Assembly (NCBI GenBank): GCA_009776995.1 | Contig: WRMR01000227.1 | Coordinates: forward strand, 1 to 7,737 | Source: Planctomycetaceae bacterium | GTDB taxonomy: Bacteria; Planctomycetota; Planctomycetia; Pirellulales; Thermoguttaceae | DNA: 7,737 bases | Reading direction: 5' to 3' | In this document: positions 1-5,737 of the stretch, piece by piece | How the letters are laid out: every line of letters starts with the position of its first letter | How positions within the stretch are numbered: position 1 is the first letter of the stretch | The notes under the pieces: model-generated | What the model was told of the DNA's origin: nothing | The model's database searches: none | Seen by the model: the letters and a program-made list of their open reading frames with translations, nothing else | Program-made: the position numbers and the translations under genes

Positions 1-1828
1 TGACTTCGAGAATAATAATCGGTTCAAGCAGAGCCGGTCGTGCGTCGGCGAACACGTTTTTGAAGGCCATCGAACCGGCGGTTTTGAACGCCTGCTCGTT
101 GCTGTCCACCGGGTGATGCTTGCCGAAATGGACTTCGACGCAAACATCCTGAACATGGTAGCCTGCAATGACCCCGCGGCTCATGCGTTCCTTAAAACCC
201 TTTTCAATAGCCGGCATGAAGTTGCCGGGATTCGTACCGCCGACCACCGAGTCGATCCATAGGAAGTTGTTTTCCGGGAAATGCTGGAACGATTTCATTG
301 AAGGAAACATTTCCTTGTTCGTCGCAAAGGCTTCAGGATCGGTCCCGCCGGGGAAGGGGTACATGCGAATATGCACTTCACCGAACTGACCGGCACCGCC
401 CGACTGCTTCTTGTGGCGGTAACTGCCTTCGGCCTTGACCTGAACCGTTTCGCGGTACGGGATTTTCGGCTCTTTCGTTTCGATTTCCACCTTGTCGCGC
501 CGCTTGAGACGCTCCTGAATGATTTGCAGGTGCAACTCGCTCATGCCCGTGATGACAAGCTGCTTCGTCTGGTCATTGCGGTCCTGGAGAAACGTCGGGT
601 CTTCTTCGCACACTTTGGCCAACGCGCCGGACAGTTTGGTTTCATCGCCGCGGCTCTTGGGCGAAGCGGCCAGTCCGACCATCGGCGTCGGATAGCCGAA
701 ACGATCCAGCACGAGGTCGCCGATGGTCGAGCAGGTGTGCAGTTCCTCAACTTTCGCCACCGCGACAACCGCGCCGGGTCCGGCCTCATCAACCGCCTGC
801 GTTTCGTTCGCCTGAATCTCGAACAGTTGCGCGATTTTGAACCCGCGGCGCGACGTCGAGGCGTTGACCGTCATGCCGGTTTTCAGCGAACCGGAGTAAA
901 TCCGCAGGACGTTCAATTTTTGCACAAAGGGGTCGATGCGCGTCTTGAACACCTGGGCGACAATCGGGCCGCTCGGATCGGCTGTGACTTCGACGTCCTC
1001 GCCATCCGCGTTTTTCGCGGTTTTGGTCACAAGGTTCGGCGATACGCAACACTTCGCCAGTTCGTCGAGCAGTTCGGTCAGTCCCTTGCGTGTTTTGCCC
1101 GAAACGCACAAAATCGGAATCAACACGCCCTCCTTGACCGCCTGCACGAGCAGACGCGACAGTTCCTCATCGGTGGGCATGTTGCCTTCGAGGTAACGTT
1201 CCATGACTTCGTCGTCGGCGGAAACGATATTTTCGATCAACCCTTCGCGGAAATCGTTCGGGTCAATCAACGCGCCATCGGCGGCTCCCTCTTTCAGTGT
1301 GCTGACAACGCCCTTGAAGTCATGCCCCTGGCCGATCGGCACATTCAACGGCACACATTCCGGTCCGAACACGTCCTGAATCGTTTCGAGCAATTTCGGA
1401 AAATTGATGTTTTCGGCGTCCATCTTGTTGATGATGATGACGCGGCCGCAACCGGCTTTTTTCGCTTCGGCAAAGACGCGGCGCGTGTTGACTTCGATGC
1501 CCGACTGCGCGTTGATGACAATGGCCGCCGTGTCCACTCCGCCGAGTGCGCCGATGGTCTGACCGATGAAATCGGGATAGCCTGGCGTGTCAACGACATT
1601 GAACCGCTTGCCGCCGTGCTCAAAATGAATGATGCTTGCCTCGATGGTGTATTTGTGCGACTTTTCCTCTTCGTCGAAGTCGCAGATGCTCGTCCCGTCA
1701 TCGACGCTGGCCGGCCGCTTGACCAGCCCCAGTTCGTTCAAAATGCCGTCGGCCAGCGTGGTCTTGCCCGTGTTGCCGTGACCGCAGAATGCAATATTGC
1801 GAATGTCTTCAATTTTGTAAGTTGCCAT
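1..1828 (-). CDS. fusA: Elongation factor G-like translation GTPase (EF-G2 type), C-terminus outside window
   Basis: Ribosomal GTPase of the EF-G family; canonical EF-G drives translocation of tRNA and mRNA in the cytoplasm. About 609 residues are visible, beginning MATYKIEDIRNIAF. The G domain shows the P-loop GHGNTGKT (16-23), DTPGYPDF (80-87) and NKMD (134-137). Later come a domain II stretch with VDPFVQKLNVLRIYSG, a domain III stretch with GMSELHLQIIQERL, and the domain IV signature GGAGQFGEVHIRM near residue 480, then EVHFGKHHPVDSNEQAFK. Canonical EF-G has AHIDAGKT and DTPGHVDF; the versions here, and the absence of a clear RGITI switch, match the EF-G-like/EF-G2 subfamily, whose role is less certain. 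The family is about 690-700 residues, so domain V is cut off by the edge. The ATG at 1828 is preceded by AGGAAA. Family assignment is secure; the symbol is used loosely because this may be a paralogue, not the main fusA. Confidence 0.93.
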   Translation of the reverse strand, partial: MATYKIEDIRNIAFCGHGNTGKTTLADGILNELGLVKRPASVDDGTSICDFDEEEKSHKYTIEASIIHFEHGGKRFNVVDTPGYPDFIGQTIGALGGVDTAAIVINAQSGIEVNTRRVFAEAKKAGCGRVIIINKMDAENINFPKLLETIQDVFGPECVPLNVPIGQGHDFKGVVSTLKEGAADGALIDPNDFREGLIENIVSADDEVMERYLEGNMPTDEELSRLLVQAVKEGVLIPILCVSGKTRKGLTELLDELAKCCVSPNLVTKTAKNADGEDVEVTADPSGPIVAQVFKTRIDPFVQKLNVLRIYSGSLKTGMTVNASTSRRGFKIAQLFEIQANETQAVDEAGPGAVVAVAKVEELHTCSTIGDLVLDRFGYPTPMVGLAASPKSRGDETKLSGALAKVCEEDPTFLQDRNDQTKQLVITGMSELHLQIIQERLKRRDKVEIETKEPKIPYRETVQVKAEGSYRHKKQSGGAGQFGEVHIRMYPFPGGTDPEAFATNKEMFPSMKSFQHFPENNFLWIDSVVGGTNPGNFMPAIEKGFKERMSRGVIAGYHVQDVCVEVHFGKHHPVDSNEQAFKTAGSMAFKNVFADARPALLEPIIILEV

Positions 1829-1836
1829 GAGGGTTG

Positions 1837-1842
1837 TTTCCT
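1837..1842 (-). promoter_or_regulatory. Shine-Dalgarno site of the EF-G-like gene
   Basis: On the minus strand AGGAAA lies 8 nt before the ATG at 1828. No other in-frame ATG with a purine-rich leader lies nearby, and the protein starts with the expected MATYKIEDIRNIA family N-terminus. I see no convincing -35/-10 pair further upstream; the leader up to about 1920 is AT-rich. Confidence 0.6.
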
Positions 1843-1920
1843 GGGATTAAATAAGTGATTGCGTGAATCGCAAAAATGGTTTTAGGTGAATGTTTTGTAT
1901 GTTTGTAATTGCTCACACAT

Positions 1921-2062
1921 CAAATCGCCCCGCAGGGGCGAAACATACCAGCCCCCCAGGGCGTTGCCCCCTGTCGGGGCGAAATTCAAGGCATCAAACG
2001 CCCGTCACAACGGAGTGAAATCCAAGGTTCCAACCACTCATCAAAACAGGGCGAAAACCGGG
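1921..2062. repeat. GC-rich palindromic dispersed-repeat-like element
   Basis: A block of CCCC/GGGG palindromes inside an otherwise AT-rich spacer. CGCCCC (1926-1931) pairs with GGGGCG (1935-1940) around a 3-nt loop. GCCCC (1966-1970) pairs with GGGGC (1976-1980). CAGGGC (1957-1962) can pair imperfectly with the following GCCCCCTG. Two short open frames cross the block, but they have no start context and only low-complexity, Pro/Gly/Arg-rich products, so I treat them as non-coding. Similar 'cgcaggggcgaaa ... acggagtgaaatcc' blocks are known to me as recurrent intergenic repeats in planctomycete-like genomes; that recollection is not a search result. Confidence 0.5.
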
Positions 2063-2155
2063 CATGGACTTTCATTTACGAACATTATGCCGAATCGTGA
2101 AACATCGTCATTGCAACTGTATTATACCATGAAATGCTTTTCGTGAAACAAGCAG

Positions 2156-2251
2156 GGATTGGCTAATCCAAAGAATGGTGCACAGAATTATTTGCAGTGG
2201 TCATGCTGTGGTTGCCCTACCATTCTTTCCGGTTCCAGGAACCGTGGCTAA
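2156..2251. repeat. Inverted-repeat element with GGCTAA at both ends
   Basis: AAAGAATGGT (2170-2179) is perfectly inverted as ACCATTCTTT (2219-2228), with an inner CACAG (2181-2185)/CTGTG (2206-2210) pair, so about 59 nt can fold into one imperfect hairpin. Just outside lie a small hairpin GGATT-GGCT-AATCC (2156-2169) and GGCTAA copies at 2161-2166 and 2246-2251. The arrangement resembles a tiny non-autonomous mobile element or a structured RNA; no transposase is present. Function unknown. Confidence 0.4.
2230..2244. repeat. 15-bp palindrome CGGTTCC-A-GGAACCG
   Basis: Seven perfectly inverted bases on each side of a single central A. It could be a protein-binding site or, as RNA, a short hairpin (CGGTTC/GAACCG around a 3-nt loop). 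There is no T-tract immediately after it on either strand, so it is a poor intrinsic terminator. It lies just beyond the end of the minisatellite open frame. Confidence 0.4.
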
Positions 2252-2817
2252 ACAACTTCGCTTCGTGGTGAAAAAAAGAGAATTAACGAATTTGCCGCTT
2301 TTTCAGTTGATGAAGATGTTTTTTTAGTTGTTGAAGACGCTTTTTGAGGTGATGAAGACACTTTTTCAGGTGATGAAGACGCTTTTTTAGTTGATGAAGA
2401 CGCTTTTTTAGTTGATGAAGACGCTTTTTTAGTTGATGAAGACGCTTTTTTGGTTGTTGAAGACGCTTTTTTGGTTGTTGAAGACGCTTTTTTAGAAGAC
2501 GCTTTTTTAGTTGATGAAGACGCTTTTTTGGTTGTTGAAGACACTTTTTTGGTTGTTGAAGACACTTTTTGAGGTGATGAAGACGCTTTTTCAGGTGATG
2601 AAGATGCTTTTTCAGGTGATGAAGATGCTTTTTTGGTTGTTGAAGATGCTTTTTTAGTTGTTGAAGACGCTTTTTCGTTGACGATAGCACAAAAATTCGT
2701 CTTGCTGACGCGATCAATTTTAGTGGCGAGTGGCCGGTGGCGAGCGCAGAGAGCAGAGCGCAGAATGCAGAATGCAGAACGCAGAGTGAAAAACATTCTG
2801 CATTCTGAATTCTGCAT
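2248..2817 (-). CDS. Doubtful Lys/Ser/Thr-rich repeat protein read from the minisatellite
   Basis: An uninterrupted 189-residue frame whose body is heptads such as KKASSST, KKASSTT and EKASSSP, ending AANSLILFFSPRSEVV. If made, it would be a very basic, disordered protein recalling Lys-rich histone H1-like tails. For coding: no stop or frameshift in about 18 units, the single indel is 6 bp, and the ATG is 10 nt after the rsmD stop on the same strand. Against coding: the first ~45 residues come from the GCAGAAT-type repeat and look like junk translation, there is no Shine-Dalgarno, a second minus-strand frame (KKRLHQL heptads) is equally open because the unit length is a multiple of three, and no conserved domain is visible. 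I lean towards non-coding. Confidence 0.25.
   Translation of the reverse strand: MQNSECRMFFTLRSAFCILRSALCARHRPLATKIDRVSKTNFCAIVNEKASSTTKKASSTTKKASSSPEKASSSPEKASSSPQKVSSTTKKVSSTTKKASSSTKKASSKKASSTTKKASSTTKKASSSTKKASSSTKKASSSTKKASSSPEKVSSSPQKASSTTKKTSSSTEKAANSLILFFSPRSEVV
2297..2677. repeat. 21-bp minisatellite, about 18 units
   Basis: Tandem 21-bp units of the form gatgaagacgcttttttagtt begin clearly at 2309 and run to about 2677, with a decayed partial unit before 2309. Variation is by substitution: gat/gtt at the start, gacgc/gacac/gatgc/gatgt in the middle, and ttagtt/ttggtt/tcaggt/tgaggt at the end. Three adjacent units (2372-2434) are identical, suggesting recent homogenisation. The only length change is a 6-bp loss shared by two units around 2477-2512, which keeps the triplet phase. 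There are no spacers, so it is not a CRISPR. On the minus strand two frames stay open throughout; the plus-strand frame VDEDAFL is broken by TGA in two units. Confidence 0.9.
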
Positions 2818-2820
2818 TGA
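2723..2820. repeat. GTGGCGAG direct repeats plus GCAGAAT inverted repeat
   Basis: GTGGCGAG occurs at 2723-2730 and 2737-2744. It is followed by GCAGA-type short repeats, and then CAGAATGCAGAATG (2761-2774) is perfectly inverted as CATTCTGCATTCTG (2794-2807) around 19 nt; more CATTCTG/TTCTGCATT copies continue to about 2820. The block starts about 8 bp after the rsmD stop codon, so it would lie in the rsmD 3' untranslated region. It can form a strong hairpin but lacks a following U-tract on the minus strand. It looks like a recurrent short dispersed repeat that landed beside the minisatellite. Confidence 0.6.
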
Positions 2821-2827
2821 ATGCCAA

Positions 2828-3499
2828 TTATGCCGTCTTCCTGTACACAGCGATTTCCGCCGGGGGGTAGCTGCGGCGGCGAAGGTCGTTCTCTTCGGTC
2901 AATCGCAACAGGTCGAAATCGAACCGACTGTCCGACTCAATGACAAACACCGATTCTTCCGGTGCGTTTTCGTAAAGGAGTGTCAGCATTTCGAGCATCG
3001 CGGCCTGTTCCGCAACGTAAAAATCGTAAGGCGGAGAACAAAACACCAGCCAGGGCAAGTTGGCCGGTACTTGTAGCTCCGCCAGGTGACGGGCCATGTA
3101 AAAAGCGTCGGCCTGCACCAGCCGGCAGCATTCCGCAAGTTTCAGGGACTCAATATTATTACGAAGATTCCGCATCGTGCCCAAGTGCTTTTCGATGAGC
3201 GTTGCGGAAACCGCCCCACGGCTCAGTGCCTCAATGGCCAAAGCTCCCGTTCCGGCGAAAAGATCGATGACATGCTTTCCTTTCGACGCCGTGCTGATCA
3301 AATTGAACACGGCTTCCCTGATCCGGTCTTTCATCGGACGTACGCGGTTATCGCCTGAGTATTGCAGTTTGCTCCCGCGAAGCCGACCACCAATCACACG
3401 GAGCCCCAACGCGGCTTTTTCGCCCGGCGAACTGCCGAGGTTTTTGCCTGACTTAATGATAGATGTGCCTTTTTCCTTTTTCCGACGTTTTTGAGCCAT
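2828..3499 (-). CDS. rsmD: 16S rRNA (guanine966-N2)-methyltransferase RsmD
   Basis: SAM-dependent methylase that modifies G966 (E. coli numbering) of 16S rRNA during small-subunit assembly. From the ATG at 3499 it is 223 residues. The family signature LRVIGGRLRGSKL is at 33-45, VRPMKDRIREAVFNLI at 53-68, the SAM-binding motif I DLFAGTGALAIEALSRGA at 79-96, the acidic ribose-contact candidate E103 in LIEK, and motif IV as VFCSPPYDF (152-160). Motif IV is normally D/N-PPY; Ser155 replaces the acidic or amide residue. An N-terminal tail of about 32 residues, rich in Lys/Arg, precedes the point where typical RsmD proteins begin. A TTG two codons upstream (3505) is an alternative start, but ATG is preferred; no clear Shine-Dalgarno is seen for either. 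It reads in the same direction as the EF-G-like gene, with repeats in between. Confidence 0.93.
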   Translation of the reverse strand: MAQKRRKKEKGTSIIKSGKNLGSSPGEKAALGLRVIGGRLRGSKLQYSGDNRVRPMKDRIREAVFNLISTASKGKHVIDLFAGTGALAIEALSRGAVSATLIEKHLGTMRNLRNNIESLKLAECCRLVQADAFYMARHLAELQVPANLPWLVFCSPPYDFYVAEQAAMLEMLTLLYENAPEESVFVIESDSRFDFDLLRLTEENDLRRRSYPPAEIAVYRKTA

Positions 3500-3566
3500 T
3501 GTCAATTTGCGTTAAAAAACGAGTTTAGGTAATTTGTATTTACGAAACTTTTATCACAAGGCAAGA

Positions 3567-3572
3567 ATTATA
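3567..3572 (-). promoter_or_regulatory. Candidate -10 box (TATAAT) for rsmD
   Basis: A perfect TATAAT on the minus strand, 67 nt before the rsmD ATG, in the AT-rich divergent intergenic region. The hexamer 17 bp upstream (CTATAT) is a poor -35, so only the -10 element is supported. In an AT-rich stretch such a match can arise by chance. Confidence 0.35.
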
Positions 3573-3725
3573 CACAAAACCGAGTAAAAATATAGTGTTT
3601 GTAGTGATTTTTGCGTTCCTGCGAATTAAAAGGGGATTTTTTCGCTTGTTTCCAGAATGAATAACCCGCAGAAGTACGATGTAAAGAATTAAGACGTGTA
3701 TTTTTATACAGTTGATATATTTTCG

Positions 3726-3745
3726 TGTGAAAAATCACAAGGGGA
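3726..3745 (+). promoter_or_regulatory. Shine-Dalgarno AAGGGGA with adjoining TGTGA/TCACA palindrome
   Basis: AAGGGGA (3739-3745) is 7 nt before the GTG at 3753 and decides the start of the secreted-protein gene. Immediately upstream, TGTGA (3726-3730) and TCACA (3735-3739) are inverted around AAAA and touch the ribosome site. The palindrome could be an operator or an RNA hairpin that hides the ribosome site. CRP/FNR-family sites have similar half-sites but 6-bp spacing, so I do not assign it to that family. Confidence 0.5.
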
Positions 3746-3752
3746 CGAACCT

Positions 3753-5486
3753 GTGTCAAAAAAAATCGAAAAAACTGGTGTGATTTTTGTCGCATATTTT
3801 ATCATGGCGGCCGCTACGCTGTTAGCATCCTCCCAAGCAATTGCGGTGGAACCCCAAACCGGGCGTCAATACTACGTCCAGGTTCCGCATGTTGTTTTGC
3901 CGGAAACTATTCAATACAAACACTTTGCGGATAACCGAGGCTATGAGGTCAGTGCCGGTGCCTCGCAACGTCCGGCCACTTATACGCCGTTTCCGTCGTA
4001 TTTGATTCCCAATGGCACGGAATTTCGTACAATCAACAACCTTTACTACCCCATTTCTCCTGTCGCTCCAGTTTCACTGATGCCGGAAACCGTCGCTCGA
4101 GTCTGTGCCGACAATCAAATCATCCCGACCGAGCGGCAAATCACACGAAACGGCAATCCCGAAACGTCACAACAGCAGGTCCTTGACGCAAATTCGGGTG
4201 ATTTTGCCGACTTGATGAGTGTGCCGAAATTTGAACTGCCATCGCTGGAAAACATGCCGCAACAGGAGGTTGCGCCGGTTTATTTGACGAAACTGAACGA
4301 ATCGAACAATCCAATCCGTCAGGTGAGCGACACAGCCTTCAGCGAAATAGCCAGCGAACCGGATGACGAATGCGACACGCCATCCAATTCGATTGTCTTT
4401 CTTAAATCCCGGCAAGTTATCCCATTCGACAATGAATTTTATGACGAATTTGAGCCATTGCGTCTGGGCCAAGCCGTGAACCGCCATTCGGCTTGGCTGG
4501 AACGCGAATCGCTCTTTGTGCGACCGGTCACATTTACCGAAGTCGCGCCGCCGGCGCAGCTCGGTTTCATGCAGCCGGGTGCAGGGTTCCAGCAGGCACA
4601 GGCCGCTCCCGCTTACGGTCAGCAGCCGTATCAGCAAAACGCTTATGGCACTGCGGCCGCACCCCACCCGAACTACGCTGCGGCAACCGGTCTCAACAGC
4701 GTTTGGAACTCCTGGTTCGGTGCCGCCGCCCCGCAGCAGACGCCTGCCCAGACGCAACGTTACCAGTCGCTGACACAACTCGGCGGCATGATGCCCGTCA
4801 TGTCGGGACAGCCCATGCCAACGTCCGGTTATGGAATGCCGATGCAGCAAACGATGCAACCTGCCATGCCGCAACAGACAATCGGTTACATTTTGTTGTA
4901 TCCACAAGCGGCCCAATCGGGCGTCAATATGCAGTTGGCAGGTCAGGGAAATGACGGCGCAAACGACGCAACATCAACAGAGGACAATGCCGCCGCCGAA
5001 TCGAACACGCCGAATTGGAACGCCATGCAAATGCAGGCGACTTTTATTCCCGCGCAACAAATGTCGAATGTTCCCTCTCAGTTTCCCATGCCGCAAATGC
5101 CGCCAGCCAACCCGATGATGATGGGCGGTATGAACCCTTACATGATGAACCCGATGATGATGGGCGGCATGAACCCCTATATGATGAACCCGATGATGAT
5201 GGGCATGGGAGGCATGATGCCGCCGATTATCATTCAAATGCCGGCTGATTCTGGGCGACGCATGGGCTTCTTTGCCCGTCGTCGTGCCGCGAGGGAAGAA
5301 TCACAAAACCGCTACCAGCAGGCAAGCCAATCCCTGTCATCACTTTTTGCGCAACCGTCCCAAATGCCCGCGCAGGCGGCCTATCCCTACGGGTATTTCG
5401 GCGTCACGGCTTCACCCTCACAGGCAGGCGGCTTCGGCGGTTACCACAATATGTCCACACAAACGGTTCAATACCCCGGCATGTGA
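3753..5486 (+). CDS. Secreted Gln/Pro- and Met-rich protein of unknown function
   Basis: 577 residues from the GTG at 3753; an upstream in-frame GTG at 3696 would add 19 residues before the signal peptide and lacks a ribosome site. Residues 1-31 form a Sec signal peptide: basic VSKKIEK, hydrophobic VIFVAYFIMAAATLLAS, likely cleavage after AIA before VEPQ. Residues ~32-265 are mixed and rather acidic, with no domain I recognise. About 267-330 is Gln/Ala/Pro/Tyr-rich (QQAQAAPAYGQQPYQQ). About 350-490 is rich in Met, Pro and Gln, with a tandem NPMMMGGMNPYMM repeat from 453. After a short hydrophobic piece (PPIIIQMP) comes a basic patch RRMGFFARRR (502-511) and a Gly/Tyr/Ser-rich tail. Only two Cys are visible in the mature part. 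It suggests an exported, largely disordered structural or surface protein. Met clusters can bind copper(I) in other proteins, but no metal gene lies nearby and I do not claim that role. Confidence 0.82.
   Translation: MSKKIEKTGVIFVAYFIMAAATLLASSQAIAVEPQTGRQYYVQVPHVVLPETIQYKHFADNRGYEVSAGASQRPATYTPFPSYLIPNGTEFRTINNLYYPISPVAPVSLMPETVARVCADNQIIPTERQITRNGNPETSQQQVLDANSGDFADLMSVPKFELPSLENMPQQEVAPVYLTKLNESNNPIRQVSDTAFSEIASEPDDECDTPSNSIVFLKSRQVIPFDNEFYDEFEPLRLGQAVNRHSAWLERESLFVRPVTFTEVAPPAQLGFMQPGAGFQQAQAAPAYGQQPYQQNAYGTAAAPHPNYAAATGLNSVWNSWFGAAAPQQTPAQTQRYQSLTQLGGMMPVMSGQPMPTSGYGMPMQQTMQPAMPQQTIGYILLYPQAAQSGVNMQLAGQGNDGANDATSTEDNAAAESNTPNWNAMQMQATFIPAQQMSNVPSQFPMPQMPPANPMMMGGMNPYMMNPMMMGGMNPYMMNPMMMGMGGMMPPIIIQMPADSGRRMGFFARRRAAREESQNRYQQASQSLSSLFAQPSQMPAQAAYPYGYFGVTASPSQAGGFGGYHNMSTQTVQYPGM
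5109..5210 (+). repeat. 39-bp in-frame tandem repeat encoding NPMMMGGMNPYMM
   Basis: Two full units (5109-5147, 5148-5186) and a partial third (from 5187, NPMMMGMGGMM). The two full units differ only at synonymous third positions (GGT/GGC, CCT/CCC, TAC/TAT), so the protein repeat is exact while the DNA has drifted, which points to selection on the peptide. The minus-strand His-rich frame here is only its shadow. Confidence 0.85.
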
Positions 5487-5551
5487 TTTGCATGAGCCGA
5501 AATGTCAGTTGAGGGTTTGTTGAAAAATAACTTGTCTGAAAATGTCAAAGG

Positions 5552-5620
5552 CACACAGATTTTCACAGATAAAACAGACTAATCTGTGGAAATCTTGTTT
5601 CGTTGGTCTTTTCTGTGTGG
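5552..5620. repeat. CACAGATT-type dispersed repeat with inverted arms
   Basis: CACAGATT (5554-5561) is inverted as AATCTGTG (5581-5588); CACAGAT is repeated directly at 5564-5570; and CACACAGA (5552-5559) is also inverted as TCTGTGTG (5612-5619), so alternative hairpins are possible. The wording 'cacagattttcacagat' resembles intergenic repeats common in several phyla (my recollection). It lies 65 bp after the secreted-protein stop. There is no good U-tract, so a terminator role is uncertain. Confidence 0.5.
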
Positions 5621-5696
5621 AAATGAGTTTCCTGTTTGAAAATCAAATTTTTCACAGAATATTTTTCTTTTTCTTGTGTGTTATCACCGAAACATC

Positions 5697-5725
5697 TTGA
5701 CTTTGAACCAGGACCTGCCTATCAT
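5697..5725 (+). promoter_or_regulatory. Sigma70-like promoter for the pseudopilin-like gene
   Basis: TTGACT (5697-5702) and TATCAT (5720-5725) are separated by exactly 17 bp; each hexamer matches the sigma70 consensus at five of six positions. Transcription would start near 5732, giving a leader of about 100 nt that contains the GTTAAG boxes. This is the best promoter candidate in the window, though planctomycete promoter preferences are less well known than those of E. coli. Confidence 0.55.
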
Positions 5726-5737
5726 TATTAAAGTTGT

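Noticed and set aside
371..1858. A 495-residue plus-strand open frame opposite the EF-G-like gene
   Set aside because: It is exactly antisense to a clearly conserved EF-G reading frame; its product is a low-information mix of Arg, Phe, Val, Asp and Ala typical of antisense translation, with no domain or ribosome site.
1886..2146. Short plus-strand open frames across the GC-rich repeat
   Set aside because: Two overlapping frames cross palindromic repeats, with no ribosome site and no conserved motif; they are products of the repeat.
2297..2677. CRISPR array
   Set aside because: Units are contiguous 21-mers with no unique spacers, and no cas genes are present.
2283..2717. Second minus-strand frame through the minisatellite (KKRLHQL heptads)
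   Set aside because: Open only because the 21-bp unit is a multiple of three; it begins at a TTG without a ribosome site and has no better claim than the overlapping frame.
2633..3076. Plus-strand frame running from the minisatellite into rsmD antisense
   Set aside because: It joins satellite, dispersed repeat and antisense rsmD; no single real gene would have that make-up.
3621..3645. GCGAA...TTCGC hairpin in the divergent intergenic region as a terminator
   Set aside because: No gene ends there, the stem is AT-rich with a 2-nt bulge, and the A/T runs are probably just base composition.
3696..3752. Upstream GTG start adding 19 residues to the secreted protein
   Set aside because: No ribosome site precedes it, and it would bury the signal peptide behind a polar stretch; the GTG at 3753 has AAGGGGA at good spacing.
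4167..4916. A 249-residue minus-strand open frame inside the secreted-protein gene
   Set aside because: Antisense shadow; the plus strand has a signal peptide, a ribosome site and a peptide repeat under synonymous drift.
4974..5237. His-rich minus-strand frame (HHHRVHH repeats) that might suggest metal binding
   Set aside because: It is the complement of the Met-rich ATG repeats of the plus-strand gene; the drift between units is synonymous only in the Met-rich frame.
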